Positions 8,592 through 16,905 of a stretch of 64,000 bases of DNA are shown here, piece by piece. Source of the DNA: Ramlibacter aurantiacus (GTDB lineage Bacteria; Pseudomonadota; Gammaproteobacteria; Burkholderiales; Burkholderiaceae_C); assembly GCF_016722895.1 (NCBI RefSeq), contig NZ_JAEQNA010000011.1:48991-112990 (forward strand). Reading direction: 5' to 3'. Both the position numbers and the translations under genes were made by a program. Position 1 is the stretch's first letter, and every line of letters starts with the position of its first letter. The notes beneath the pieces are model-generated. The model saw only the letters and a program-made list of their open reading frames with translations, searched no databases and was not told the DNA's origin.

Positions 8592-9556
8592 TCCGCCGAA
8601 ATCTTCTGGGCCTTGATGACCTTCAGCCATTCGGCCGATTCGCGCGCCATGTCGCGGGCCAGCTCGGGCGGCGGCATGTAGGCGGGGATGGCGCCCTGCT
8701 TGGCCAGCGCCTGGGTCATTTCGGGCCGGGCCAGCGCGTTGCGGGTGGCTTCCGACAGCTGCTGCACGATGGCGGCCGGGGTTCCCGCGGGCGCCAGCAG
8801 CATGAGGCGCGGCGCGGCATCGAATTCGGGAATGGCTTCGGCCAGCGTCGGCACGTCTTCGGCGCCGGGCAGCTTGGCCTTGCTCATGAGGGCGATCGCC
8901 TTCAGCTTGCCCGCGCGCGCCTGCGCCATGCCGGCGGTCGCGCTCACGACGCCGATCGGCACCTGGTTGCTCATCACGTCCGGCACGATCTGCGCGGCGC
9001 CGCGATACGGGATGTGCACGGCGAAGGCGCCGGTGCGGTTCTTCATCAGCTCGAAGCCCAGGTGGTGCACGGTGCCGACGCCCGAGGTGGCGTAGGAGTA
9101 CTTGCCCGGGTTGGACTTCAGCAGCTGGATGAATGCCTTCGGGTCGCCCGCGGGCAGGTCGTTGTTGGCCACGATCATCAGCGGCGCCAGGAAGGCGCCC
9201 GCCACCGGCGTGAACGCCTTCAGCGGATCGAGGGTCACCTTCTCCTTCAGGTGCGGCGCGATCAGCAGGCCGCTCTCGCCCATCAGCAGGGTGTGGCCGT
9301 CGGCCGGCGCCGTCGAGGCGACCTCGGCGGCGATCAGGCCGGCCGCGCCGGCGCGGTTCTCGACGATCACCTGCTGCCCCAGGCTGGTGGACAGGCTCTG
9401 GGCCAGCAGGCGGGCGAGCGCGTCGACGCCGCCACCGGCGGAGTAGCCGACGAGGATGCGCACCGGTTTGCTGGGGAAGGCCTGGGCGAGCGCCAGCGGG
9501 GCGGCCGATGCCAAGGCGGCCGCGATCACCACGCGGCGGGTCAGGGAAAGGGTCAT
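8588..9556 (-). CDS. TctC/Bug-family periplasmic substrate-binding protein
   Basis: A 322-residue exported binding protein with an N-terminal signal (MTLSLTRRVVIAAALASAAP then LALAQA). It carries the family hallmarks FPSKPVRILVGYSAGGGVDA and VIVENRAGAAGLIAAE, and LMGESGLLIAPHL. Such proteins bind carboxylates for tripartite tricarboxylate transporters, but no TctA/TctB membrane genes are present here, as is common for orphan Bug proteins in Burkholderiales. A purine-rich GGAGACAAG precedes the ATG at 9556. It sits between the enolase-superfamily gene and the decarboxylase gene and overlaps the latter by four bases. It likely captures the malonate-type or other carboxylate substrate of the cluster (inference). 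Confidence 0.92.
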   Translation of the reverse strand: MTLSLTRRVVIAAALASAAPLALAQAFPSKPVRILVGYSAGGGVDALARLLAQSLSTSLGQQVIVENRAGAAGLIAAEVASTAPADGHTLLMGESGLLIAPHLKEKVTLDPLKAFTPVAGAFLAPLMIVANNDLPAGDPKAFIQLLKSNPGKYSYATSGVGTVHHLGFELMKNRTGAFAVHIPYRGAAQIVPDVMSNQVPIGVVSATAGMAQARAGKLKAIALMSKAKLPGAEDVPTLAEAIPEFDAAPRLMLLAPAGTPAAIVQQLSEATRNALARPEMTQALAKQGAIPAYMPPPELARDMARESAEWLKVIKAQKISAE

Positions 9557-9590
9557 CTCTTGTCTCCTCTATAAAGCCGGGGGTTGGTCA

Positions 9591-10745
9591 TCAAGCCTTG
9601 CCGACGCCGCGCGATCCCGGGCGCTTGGCGAGTTCGGCCACGCGCTCGCGGTTGGGCCGGAAACCCAGGCCCGGCGTCTCGGGCAAGGCCAGCATGCCCT
9701 GCGTGGGTTCGGGCAGGCCGTCGAACACCTGCTTGCAGACCTCGACGGCCACCGAGTGGTATTCCACCAGCGAGCCGTTGGCCAGGCCCGCGTGCAGGTG
9801 CATGTTGTGGTGCGGCCAGGCGCCGCCATTGGCGAACTGCGCGTTGAAGGCCTGGGCCATGCCGGCGATGCGCAGGCATTGCGTGTAGCCGCCGGTGATG
9901 CAGGCATTGGGCTGCACCACGTCCACGGCCTGCGCCACCAGCATGTCGCGGAAGCGGCTGGCGAGTCCCTCGTTCTGGCCGGCGGCCAGCGGGATACGCG
10001 TCTTCGCGCGCAGCTTCGCCATGTTGGGGATGTCGTTCTGCGACACCGGTTCCTCGAAGAACGCGATGCCCAGGTCCTCGATGCGCTGCGCCAGCGCCGA
10101 GGCGTGGAAATAGTCCAGGCTGCAGTTGGCGTCGATGAAGATCTGCACGTCCGGGCCGACGGCGGAACGCACCGCCTCGATGCGCTTGACGTCCTCGGCG
10201 ATGACCTCCGCCAGCGGCCTCGGCTCGTCGCGCCGCTGCAGCGCATGATGGCCCACCGTCATCTTCAGGCGCTTGAAGCCGCGCCCCACCCAGTCCCGCG
10301 CCGCCGCCGCGAGCTCCTCGCGGTCGAAGAAGGCGAAGCCGAAGGTCGCGTAGACGGGAACCTGCGCGCGCGCGCCGCCGAACAGGCGCCACACCGGCTG
10401 TCCCAGGACCTGGCCCTTCAGGTCCCACAGCGCCAGGTCGATGGCCGCGATGGCGTGGCTCGCGTAGCCGGACTGGCCGCGCGGCGTCAACAGCCAGTAC
10501 AGCCTGTCCCAGAGCTGCTCGTGCCGCAGCGGATCCATCCCCACCAGGGCGTGGCTCGCGACCTCGTTGACGATGGAGGCGACGACCTCTTCCTCGGTGA
10601 TGGCGGTCATGCCGGTGCCGATGCGGCCGTCGTCGAGTTCGACATCCACCAGGCACAGGGACAGCGATGTGGATTTGGCGCGGGCGCCCTGGCCCATGGT
10701 GACGGGGAGGTTGAGCGGGGTGGCGCGGACGGCGGCGATCTTCAT
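9591..10745 (-). CDS. mandelate racemase/muconate lactonizing enzyme family protein
   Basis: A 384-residue enolase-superfamily enzyme with an N-terminal capping domain and a C-terminal barrel. Metal ligands are visible as FIDANCSLDY (Asp near 208), AFFEEPV (Glu near 235) and AGQNEG (Glu near 260). The general base region DVVQPNACITGG and PHHNMHLHAGLANG supplies an Asp-His dyad as in mandelate racemase. The usual KxK motif at the end of strand 2 reads KMT (GFKRLKMTVG), so the second lysine is missing. That suggests a one-base dehydratase or epimerase rather than a true mandelate racemase. It is the first gene after the LysR regulator and is followed after 34 bp by the TctC gene. The substrate is unknown, probably an acid sugar or hydroxy acid. 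Confidence 0.85.
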   Translation of the reverse strand: MKIAAVRATPLNLPVTMGQGARAKSTSLSLCLVDVELDDGRIGTGMTAITEEEVVASIVNEVASHALVGMDPLRHEQLWDRLYWLLTPRGQSGYASHAIAAIDLALWDLKGQVLGQPVWRLFGGARAQVPVYATFGFAFFDREELAAAARDWVGRGFKRLKMTVGHHALQRRDEPRPLAEVIAEDVKRIEAVRSAVGPDVQIFIDANCSLDYFHASALAQRIEDLGIAFFEEPVSQNDIPNMAKLRAKTRIPLAAGQNEGLASRFRDMLVAQAVDVVQPNACITGGYTQCLRIAGMAQAFNAQFANGGAWPHHNMHLHAGLANGSLVEYHSVAVEVCKQVFDGLPEPTQGMLALPETPGLGFRPNRERVAELAKRPGSRGVGKA

Positions 10746-10790
10746 CCGCCCAGTCTGCGGGCGTGCCCAGCCTCCGGCAAGCGGCCCGCG

Positions 10791-10807
10791 GCGAAAGTGC
10801 CTTTCGC
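10791..10807. promoter_or_regulatory. perfect inverted repeat upstream of the enolase-superfamily gene
   Basis: GCGAAAG-TGC-CTTTCGC is a perfect 7-bp inverted repeat with a 3-bp centre, 46 bp upstream of the ATG at 10745 and just after the LysR gene. A second imperfect one (CCTGGG-TTTA-CCCGGG, 10821-10836) covers the LysR stop codon. The first is placed like an operator for the catabolic operon, but a weak terminator for the LysR gene is possible since no T-run follows. Confidence 0.4.
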
Positions 10808-10827
10808 GATCGGCGAAATCCCTGGGT

Positions 10828-11724
10828 TTACCCGGGTGAAGCGCGCAGCGCCTCGGCCAGCGTGCGCACCACGGCCGAGGCCTGCCGGTCGGCGCGCAGC
10901 GCCAGGAAATGGGTGCGGCGCGCCCAGTCCTCCACCACCGGCACCGCCTTCAAAGGCAGGTGGGCGAGCTGCGGTGCGATCGCCTGCATCGGCAGCACGG
11001 CCGCCCCGAGGCCGGCCGCGACCATGCGGCATGCGGCGTCGAAGCTGCGCATCTGCATGCGCACGTTGATCGGCGTGCGCAGGGAAGCGGCGGCCTTGAA
11101 GAGCCGCGTCGTGACCGCGTTGGCCCCGGCCAGCACGATGAAGTTCTCCGACACCAGCTGGTCGAGGTGCACCGCGCGCTCGCCGGCGAGCGGGTGCGCG
11201 GCCGGCAGCACCACGCACAGGTCGTCCTGGAAGAAGGGAAGGAACTCGAGTCCCTGCGTGGGCATGGCGGCGTCCACCACGCCGATGTCGGCACGCCCGT
11301 CGAGCAGGGCGACGACGATCTCCGGGCTGATGCGCTCCTCGACCTCGACGTGGATGCGCGGGTGGCTGCGCATGAACGCCTCCAGCCGCGGCGGCAGCAC
11401 CTCCAGCAGCGCCGACGCGTTGGCCAGCATGCGCACGTGGCCCGCCAGGCCCAGGCTCCAGTCGCGCAGGTCGGTGGCCAGCCGGTCGGCGTCGCCCAGC
11501 AGTTCGCGGCCGCGCTGCACCAGCATGTGCCCCGCCGGCGTGAGCTTCACGCCGCGCGGGGAGCGCTCGAAGATGCGCACGCCCAGCGCCGCTTCCAGGG
11601 AGGAGATGCGCGCGCTGGCCGCCGCCACTGCGAGCTGCAGCCGGTCGCTGCCGGCGCTGATCGATCCCGACTCGGCCACGGCGACCACCACCCGCAGCGT
11701 GAGGAGGTCCAGGCGTTCGGTCAT
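10828..11724 (-). CDS. LysR-family transcriptional regulator
   Basis: About 298 residues from the ATG at 11724 (MTERLDLLTLRVVVAV); a GTG at 11745 would add seven residues. The N-terminal winged helix has LRVVVAVAESGSISAGSDRL and ARISSLEAALGVRIFER. The effector domain contains RMLANASALLEVLPPRLEAF and GLGAAVLPMQAIAPQ. It heads the enolase-family, TctC and decarboxylase cluster on the same strand and is divergent from the FMN-dependent dehydrogenase, with only 42 bp between the two starts. It probably controls one or both. The effector is unknown. Confidence 0.9.
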   Translation of the reverse strand: MTERLDLLTLRVVVAVAESGSISAGSDRLQLAVAAASARISSLEAALGVRIFERSPRGVKLTPAGHMLVQRGRELLGDADRLATDLRDWSLGLAGHVRMLANASALLEVLPPRLEAFMRSHPRIHVEVEERISPEIVVALLDGRADIGVVDAAMPTQGLEFLPFFQDDLCVVLPAAHPLAGERAVHLDQLVSENFIVLAGANAVTTRLFKAAASLRTPINVRMQMRSFDAACRMVAAGLGAAVLPMQAIAPQLAHLPLKAVPVVEDWARRTHFLALRADRQASAVVRTLAEALRASPG

Positions 11725-11766
11725 CGGCGGATTATCCCGGGGCACGCCTGCGTATCATCGCGCGCC

Positions 11767-13005
11767 ATGAACCTGTCCGAGCGCTTCCTCAGCCTGCACG
11801 ACTTCGAGACGGCCGCGCGGGCGAGGCTGCCCGGTGGGCTGTACGGCTTCGTGGCCGGCGGCTCGGCCGACGGATGGTCCGTCGCCAACAACCGCGCGGC
11901 ATTCGACCGCTGGTCGCTGGTGCCGCGCACGCTGTCCGCCGGGCCGGTGCGCCGGCAGGACCTCACGCTGTTCGGCCAGCCCTTCGCCTCGCCTTGCGGC
12001 ATCCCGCCGCTTGGCGTGAGCGCGCTGTTCTCCTTCGATGCCGACGTCGCGATGGCGCGCGCGGCAGCCGCGGCGCGCGTGCCGTACATCCTGAGCGGTG
12101 CGTCGCTGACCCCGATGGAGCGCATCTTCGAGGCCTGGCCGCAGGCCTGGTTCCAGGCCTATGTCGACGGCGACCGCATGCGCGTCGGCCGGCTGCTGGA
12201 CCGGCTGCAACGCACGGCCTGCCAGGTGCTGGTGCTGACGGTCGACACGCCGGTGGCGCCGAGCCGCGAGCTCAGCCTGCGCCACGGGTTCTCCATTCCC
12301 GTGCGCCCGGGGCCGCGGCTCGTGGTCGATGCACTCACGCACCCGCGCTGGCTGCTTGGCACGGCCGCGCGCACCTTCTTCGCCGGCGGCATCCCGCGCA
12401 TGGAGAACCAGGACGCCGTGCCGCTCAACCGCGTGACCGAACTACCCACGGGGCCCGCGCACCCGCCCCTGTCCTGGGACGACTTCCGCTTCATCCGCAG
12501 CCGCTGGAGCCGGACACTGGTCGTGAAAGGCGTGATCAGCCCCGAGGACGCGGCGCAGTATGGCGCGCTCGGCGCCGATGGCGTGGTTCTCTCCAACCAT
12601 GGGGGCCGCCAGCTCGATGGGACCGTGGCCCCCCTCGATGCGCTCCCGGCGGTGCGCGAGGCGGTGCGCGATCTCCCCCTGCTGCTCGATGGAGGTATCC
12701 GCCGGGGCACGGACGTGCTCAAGGCGCTGGCGCTTGGCGCCGCTTGCACCTTCAGCGGCCGTCCCATGCTGTTCGCCGCCGCCGCGGCGGGGCAGCGTGG
12801 GGTGGAGCGTGCGCTGGAGATCATGCACGCCGAAATCGACCGAGGGCAGGCCCTGCTCGGCGCCCGCACGCTGGCCGAGCTCGATGCACGCTACCTCGCT
12901 CCTGCGGCGGAACCGCTGCGGCACGGGATGCAGCACGGGCCTGCGGCGATGCCGGATGCGCCCACGCCCGCTGAGCTGGACCAAGGCGGGCGGCTCGCGG
13001 CGTGA
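11767..13005 (+). CDS. FMN-dependent alpha-hydroxy acid oxidase/dehydrogenase
   Basis: A 412-residue protein of the lactate dehydrogenase (LldD)/glycolate oxidase/mandelate dehydrogenase family, oxidising an (S)-2-hydroxy acid to the 2-oxo acid. The start is the ATG at 11767 (MNLSERFLSLHDFETAARAR); a TATCAT -10-like hexamer lies at 11753-11758. Conserved features are RTLSAGPVRRQDLTLFGQP, LTVDTPVAPSRE, VVKGVISPEDA (the FMN-contacting Lys), LSNHGGRQLDGT with the catalytic His-Gly-Gly-Arg, and LLLDGGIRRGTDVLKAL for phosphate binding. The LysR gene is divergent 42 bp away. Substrate cannot be told from sequence; given the neighbouring cluster, an aromatic or branched hydroxy acid is possible. Confidence 0.88.
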   Translation: MNLSERFLSLHDFETAARARLPGGLYGFVAGGSADGWSVANNRAAFDRWSLVPRTLSAGPVRRQDLTLFGQPFASPCGIPPLGVSALFSFDADVAMARAAAAARVPYILSGASLTPMERIFEAWPQAWFQAYVDGDRMRVGRLLDRLQRTACQVLVLTVDTPVAPSRELSLRHGFSIPVRPGPRLVVDALTHPRWLLGTAARTFFAGGIPRMENQDAVPLNRVTELPTGPAHPPLSWDDFRFIRSRWSRTLVVKGVISPEDAAQYGALGADGVVLSNHGGRQLDGTVAPLDALPAVREAVRDLPLLLDGGIRRGTDVLKALALGAACTFSGRPMLFAAAAAGQRGVERALEIMHAEIDRGQALLGARTLAELDARYLAPAAEPLRHGMQHGPAAMPDAPTPAELDQGGRLAA

Positions 13006-13025
13006 ACGGGTGAGAGAGCGATCGA

Positions 13026-13379
13026 TCACCCCGCGGTGCAGAGCGCACCGTCGTCATCCGGCAGGATCGTTCGTGTGTGCCGCGGATCTCCATCGCACCA
13101 AGCCATGAACAGCGTGCGACCTGCGCGTCGCGTTCGCCAGACGCCGGGCGCGAGGGCGTCGGCTTCCATGGCCGTGCAGAAGCGCTCCAAGTCGACGCGC
13201 TGCTGGGGTGTGGCGTTCCAGGCATGCACGACCATCACGGCGGTGGGCGCATGAAAATCCGCTGCGGTCAGCAGTGCGGACGCGGTGCGGTGCAGCAGTT
13301 GGTACCGGATTTGCGGGTCGAAGGTCGCCTCGAGCAACTGCTCAAGTGCGCTGATTCGCTGGGCTTGCCCCACTGAAGG
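13026..13379 (-). pseudogene. 3' fragment of a DUF6946-like gene
   Basis: The C-terminal ~117 codons of this minus-strand frame look genuine: RISALEQLLEATFDPQIRYQ, LLHRTASALLTAADFHAPTA, VVHAWNATPQQR and TRRAGRTLFMAWCDGDPRH. They resemble the C-terminal half of DUF6946-type proteins (RYQLLHRTASA motif) found next to nuclease-like domains. Upstream of about 13379 the frame continues to 13628, but the encoded peptide is low-complexity and Arg-rich and looks like non-coding sequence. The N-terminal half therefore seems deleted. It is convergent with the hydroxyacid dehydrogenase, 20 bp apart. Confidence 0.55.
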
Positions 13380-13540
13380 CTCGGCCCTGCGGCTCTCCAA
13401 CTGGCACACCTGCACACGCCGCGTTCCACACGGCAAGCGCTCTGGTGTGTGCCGCTTGCGATTCACGCGCGTACGCGCTAGGCGAGGCCTATGACAGGCG
13501 CTGCCTGCTGGCTCACGACTGTCGCCCCGAGAACGCGCGA

Positions 13541-13921
13541 GACGGGACCGCGGCTGCTGTACGGTGCTCGCCTTGCCAACCCGCCGCGTTGTGTTCAGAA
13601 CGTCATCGATCGCGCGAGCGGATGCCAAACCAGCGTGCCAGCCGATCGCGCCAGATGTCGCGGCCGACCTGACGATAGTCCCGCAGCCACCCGCGGGTCG
13701 GGGTCGCGTCGTTGACGTAGAGCGATTGTGTGTCCCCTGGTGGGAACGTAGCCGCCAGCAGTGCTGAGCGGCCGTGCATGCGAGCGAACCACCTGCGAAC
13801 TGAGCAGCGGGTTTTTGAATCTTTCTTTCGCATTCGAACGGAGGGCAGCACTCGCATGGGGAACAACCGATTGGGTTCCCTCAGCGAACCACTGTGCGCG
13901 GCCGCTTCCGGCCAGAAGCAG
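13541..13921. repeat. direct repeat copy A (deleted copy)
   Basis: This stretch matches 19117-19797 in the same orientation, starting at ACCGCGGCTGCTGT and continuing through TCATCGATCGCGCGAGCGGA and CCCTGGTGGGAACGTAGCC to the CCGATTGGG and GCGGCCGCTTCCGG segments. It lacks about 345 bp present in copy B (roughly 19273-19615), which is the coding middle of a membrane-protein gene. The join occurs at a GGGTCG motif present at both edges of the missing part. The rest of the gap between about 13380 and 13968 contains no gene that I can support. Confidence 0.8.
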
Positions 13922-13968
13922 ACTTCTATAAGTCGCTGTCGTCGTTGCCCGCTTGAAAAACTCGCGAC

Positions 13969-14802
13969 TCAGATCATCTCGAGTGGGGAAGGCCGCGTCG
14001 GCGGGGGGAAGTGCCCGTCGAGTTCGTGCAGCTGCGCTGTCGTCAGCGGGTGTTCCAGCGCCAGGGCATTCTCCTCAAGCCGCTTGCGGCTAGCAGTCTT
14101 GGGGATCGCGATCACGTCGTCACAGGCCAGCAGCCACGCGATTGCCACTTGCGCTGGTGTCATCCCATGGCGCTTCGCGAACTCCGCCAGCCCGCGCCGC
14201 CGCACAAGCCGGCCCTCTTCGAGTGGCGAGTAAGCCATCACGGGAATGCGGCGCTCACGAAGCCATGGAAGCAGGTCCCATTCGATACCGCGCCGCCCGA
14301 GGTTGTAGAGAACCTGATCGGTCTGCACCGCCGCGCCGGCAGGCAGATCGTGCAGCTCGCGCATGAGCGCAGTGTCGAGATTACTCACACCCCAGTGCCG
14401 TATCTTGCCGGCGCGCCGCAACGCTTCGAAGGCCTCCACCGACTCCGCCAGCGGCACGTTGCCTTGCCAGTGCAGCAGGTACAGGTCGATTGCGTCGATC
14501 CGCAAACGCTTCAGGCTGTTGTCGCAGGAGATGTGCATCGAGCGGCGCGACGCGTTGTGCGGATAGACCTTGCTCACGATGAAGACTTCATGGCGACGGC
14601 CTTCGATGGCCTCTCCAACAAGTGCCTCCGAACGGCCGTCCCCATACATCTCGGCGGTATCGATTAGCGTCAGACCCAGGTCGATGCCGCGGCGCAAGCA
14701 GTCGATTTCTTCCCGGCGGCGGGCCGGTTCGTCGCCGATGTGCCACGTACCCTGGCCGAGAGCCGCGACGAGGTCGCCACTGGGAAGCGTCACGTGTTTC
14801 AT
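13969..14802 (-). CDS. aldo/keto reductase
   Basis: A 277-residue AKR-family oxidoreductase that would use NADPH to reduce carbonyls. The ATG at 14802 (MKHVTLPSGDLVAALGQGTW) is chosen; longer frames run through the divergent AraC gene. The catalytic tetrad is visible: Asp and Tyr in LTLIDTAEMYGDGRSE, Lys in VFIVSKVYP, His in IDLYLLHWQG. The cofactor region has AVQTDQVLYNLGRRGIEW, MAYSPLEEG and IPKTASRKRLEENA. It is divergent from the AraC-family gene 180 bp away, a common arrangement for AKR/SDR detoxification genes. Substrate not known. Confidence 0.9.
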   Translation of the reverse strand: MKHVTLPSGDLVAALGQGTWHIGDEPARRREEIDCLRRGIDLGLTLIDTAEMYGDGRSEALVGEAIEGRRHEVFIVSKVYPHNASRRSMHISCDNSLKRLRIDAIDLYLLHWQGNVPLAESVEAFEALRRAGKIRHWGVSNLDTALMRELHDLPAGAAVQTDQVLYNLGRRGIEWDLLPWLRERRIPVMAYSPLEEGRLVRRRGLAEFAKRHGMTPAQVAIAWLLACDDVIAIPKTASRKRLEENALALEHPLTTAQLHELDGHFPPPTRPSPLEMI

Positions 14803-14982
14803 GAGGCACAGTATCACCGGCCCCCCGCGGCTCGGTGTAACGCCACCGGGGAAGTGCCTGTCTTCCATGAAGGCAACAACGGCCGCTTGCGGCCAGTTGC
14901 AGCCGTCCTGCCGGGACCGGTTGCTCGCCTGGGCCGTGCAGCCCCTTTCGATGGGAGCGAGCGCCTTGCTATCCTTTCCGCG

Positions 14983-15828
14983 ATGCACCATGAGCGGCTC
15001 TACCTGCGACTCGACGGCGACCCGCTGTACGCGCCGGAGACGACGGTCCCGGCCGGCGTCATGCGCGAACTTGCAGTACCGGCGGCGTTGCGCGGGCAGG
15101 TGGCGCATTTGATCGCCTATGACGAGCGCCTGCCCGCCGGTGCAGTGGTCAGCGAGCGCGTGGTGCCTGATGGCGCATTGCGCCTCATCCTTGATTTTGG
15201 CTCCGGCCGGGCGCAGGTTGTCGGTCCGAGTGCACGCCCCGTTTTGCTGTCGATGACCGGAAACCTGTCGGGCCTGTCCGTCACGTTGCAGCCTGGGGCG
15301 GCGTTCATGCTTTTCGGCATCCCGGCCCACGAACTCGCCGAGAAGGTGGTCGCCTGGGACGATTTGGTGGCTGCAGCCCATCGCGGCTTGTGCGGCCTAG
15401 TGCGTGAACCGAGCGGCGACGACGAGCGCGCGCGCATCCTATGCGCGGCCTTGCAGCGCATGACAAGGGACACCGGCGGCGAGGAGCGACGCAAGGCCAC
15501 GCGCGCGGCGGCCCTGCTTCGGTCGTACGGTCATGCACGGTCGATGCGCGTCGTGGCCGCCGCGGTCGGCATCAGTGAGCGCCGCCTGCAGCAGATCTTC
15601 CGCTCCCAGCTCGGCTTGTCGCCGGCCGCTTGGCGCAGGCTCATGCGGGTGCACGAATGCCTGAGGCTACTGCGTCTGCCAGGTCCCAAGCAATGGACCG
15701 AACTTGCCCTGGAGACCGGCTTCTACGATCAGTCGCACTTGATCAACGAGTTTCAAGCGCTCTGCGGGCTAACCCCCGGCCAGTTCTTGCAGCGTTCCGT
15801 TTCGGGTTTTTCCAAGACGCCTACCTAA
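14983..15828 (+). CDS. AraC-family transcriptional regulator
   Basis: A 281-residue regulator starting at the ATG at 14983 (MHHERLYLRLDGD). The C-terminal double helix-turn-helix is clear: MRVVAAAVGISERRLQQIFR, SQLGLSPAAWRRLMRVHECL, then TELALETGFYDQSHLINEF and LTPGQFLQ. The N-terminal ~150 residues look like the DUF6597 sensor of this subfamily (LPAGAVVSERVVPDGALRLI). It lies between the divergent AKR gene and the SDR gene 44 bp downstream, so both are likely targets. A fragment of a relative of this gene is preserved in the pseudogene near 6.87 kb. Confidence 0.88.
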   Translation: MHHERLYLRLDGDPLYAPETTVPAGVMRELAVPAALRGQVAHLIAYDERLPAGAVVSERVVPDGALRLILDFGSGRAQVVGPSARPVLLSMTGNLSGLSVTLQPGAAFMLFGIPAHELAEKVVAWDDLVAAAHRGLCGLVREPSGDDERARILCAALQRMTRDTGGEERRKATRAAALLRSYGHARSMRVVAAAVGISERRLQQIFRSQLGLSPAAWRRLMRVHECLRLLRLPGPKQWTELALETGFYDQSHLINEFQALCGLTPGQFLQRSVSGFSKTPT

Positions 15829-15872
15829 AGCGCGACCACCATTTGGCACATGCATTCGAAAAGGAGCAAGGC

Positions 15873-16760
15873 ATGGCCGCATTGAAGAACTGCGTGGCCC
15901 TGGTCACTGGCGCGAGTCGCGGGGCCGGGCGCGGAGTCGCCATTGAGTTGGGCGCAGCCGGCGCCACGGTCTACGTTACCGGGCGCAGCACGCGCGGCGC
16001 GCCGGCGCGAAGCTACGGCGAGATCGTGAGCCTCTCGGGGATGCAGCAGGTGCCAGGCAGCGTCGACGAGACGGCCGAAGAGGTGACGCGTGCCGGCGGT
16101 CACGGCATCGCGGTCCGATGCGACCATACCAGCGAGGAGCAGGTGGCAGACCTGTTTCGGCAGGTTGAACGCGAGCAGGGCCGCCTGGACGTTCTGGTCA
16201 ATAACGCGTGGGGCGGGCACGAGAAGTTCGACGGCATCTTCCAAGCACCCTTCTGGCAGCGGCCGATGGAACTCTGGGATGCGATGTTCGACCGTGGGGT
16301 GCGGAATCATCTGCTGGCCAGCCGCCTGGCGGCTCCCATTCTGGTGCGCCAGCGGCAGGGACTGATCGTCACCACCACCTTCTGGGACCGCGATCGTTAT
16401 CTCGCTGGAAATCTGTTCTATGACTTGGCCAAAGCCTCCATGACGAGGCTCGCCTTCGGCATGGCGCAGGAACTCAAGCCGCACAACGTAGCCTCGGTGG
16501 CCGTATCGCCGGGTTGGATGCGCACCGAGTTCGTTCTCGCGGGCCACCACACCGATGAGGCAGGCTGGCGAGAGCGTCCCGAATTGGCGGGTACCGAATC
16601 GCCTCGTTACGTAGGCCGTGCCATCGCCGCGTTGGCGGCCGATCCGCGCGTCCTCGAAAAGACAGGCCGCGTCCTTCGCGTGGGGGACCTGGCCCTGGAG
16701 TATGGCTTCACGGACATCGACGGCCGCACGGTCCCGCCCTTCGAGCTCGATGGCTCATGA
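15873..16760 (+). CDS. short-chain dehydrogenase/reductase (SDR)
   Basis: A 295-residue NAD(P)-dependent oxidoreductase. The ATG at 15873 follows the ribosome-binding sequence AAGGAGC. The cofactor motif is VTGASRGAGRGVAIELG, VLVNNAWGG supplies the NNAG-like motif, and the active site reads NLFYDLAKASMTRL with Tyr-x-x-x-Lys. SPGWMRTEFVLAG follows as the substrate loop. The gene is probably cotranscribed with the AraC regulator. It is the intact relative of the SDR part of the remnant near 7 kb. Substrate unknown. Confidence 0.9.
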   Translation: MAALKNCVALVTGASRGAGRGVAIELGAAGATVYVTGRSTRGAPARSYGEIVSLSGMQQVPGSVDETAEEVTRAGGHGIAVRCDHTSEEQVADLFRQVEREQGRLDVLVNNAWGGHEKFDGIFQAPFWQRPMELWDAMFDRGVRNHLLASRLAAPILVRQRQGLIVTTTFWDRDRYLAGNLFYDLAKASMTRLAFGMAQELKPHNVASVAVSPGWMRTEFVLAGHHTDEAGWRERPELAGTESPRYVGRAIAALAADPRVLEKTGRVLRVGDLALEYGFTDIDGRTVPPFELDGS

Positions 16761-16905
16761 TGCGGCGAGCTGCAGCGCCTGAATTCGGCGGAAGACGAAC
16801 GGTGCCGGCGCCCTTCGATACGGCTGCTTCGGGTCGGAAGCGGACGTCGAACGCCTCTACGGAGCCCTGCCGTTCCACTTCAGCCGCCCGCCGGATCGCA
16901 AGGGA

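Noticed and set aside
13541..13921. Possible insertion sequence or transposon for repeat copies A/B
   Set aside because: No transposase frame, no terminal inverted repeats and no target duplication could be seen; the copies encode only a small membrane protein tail.
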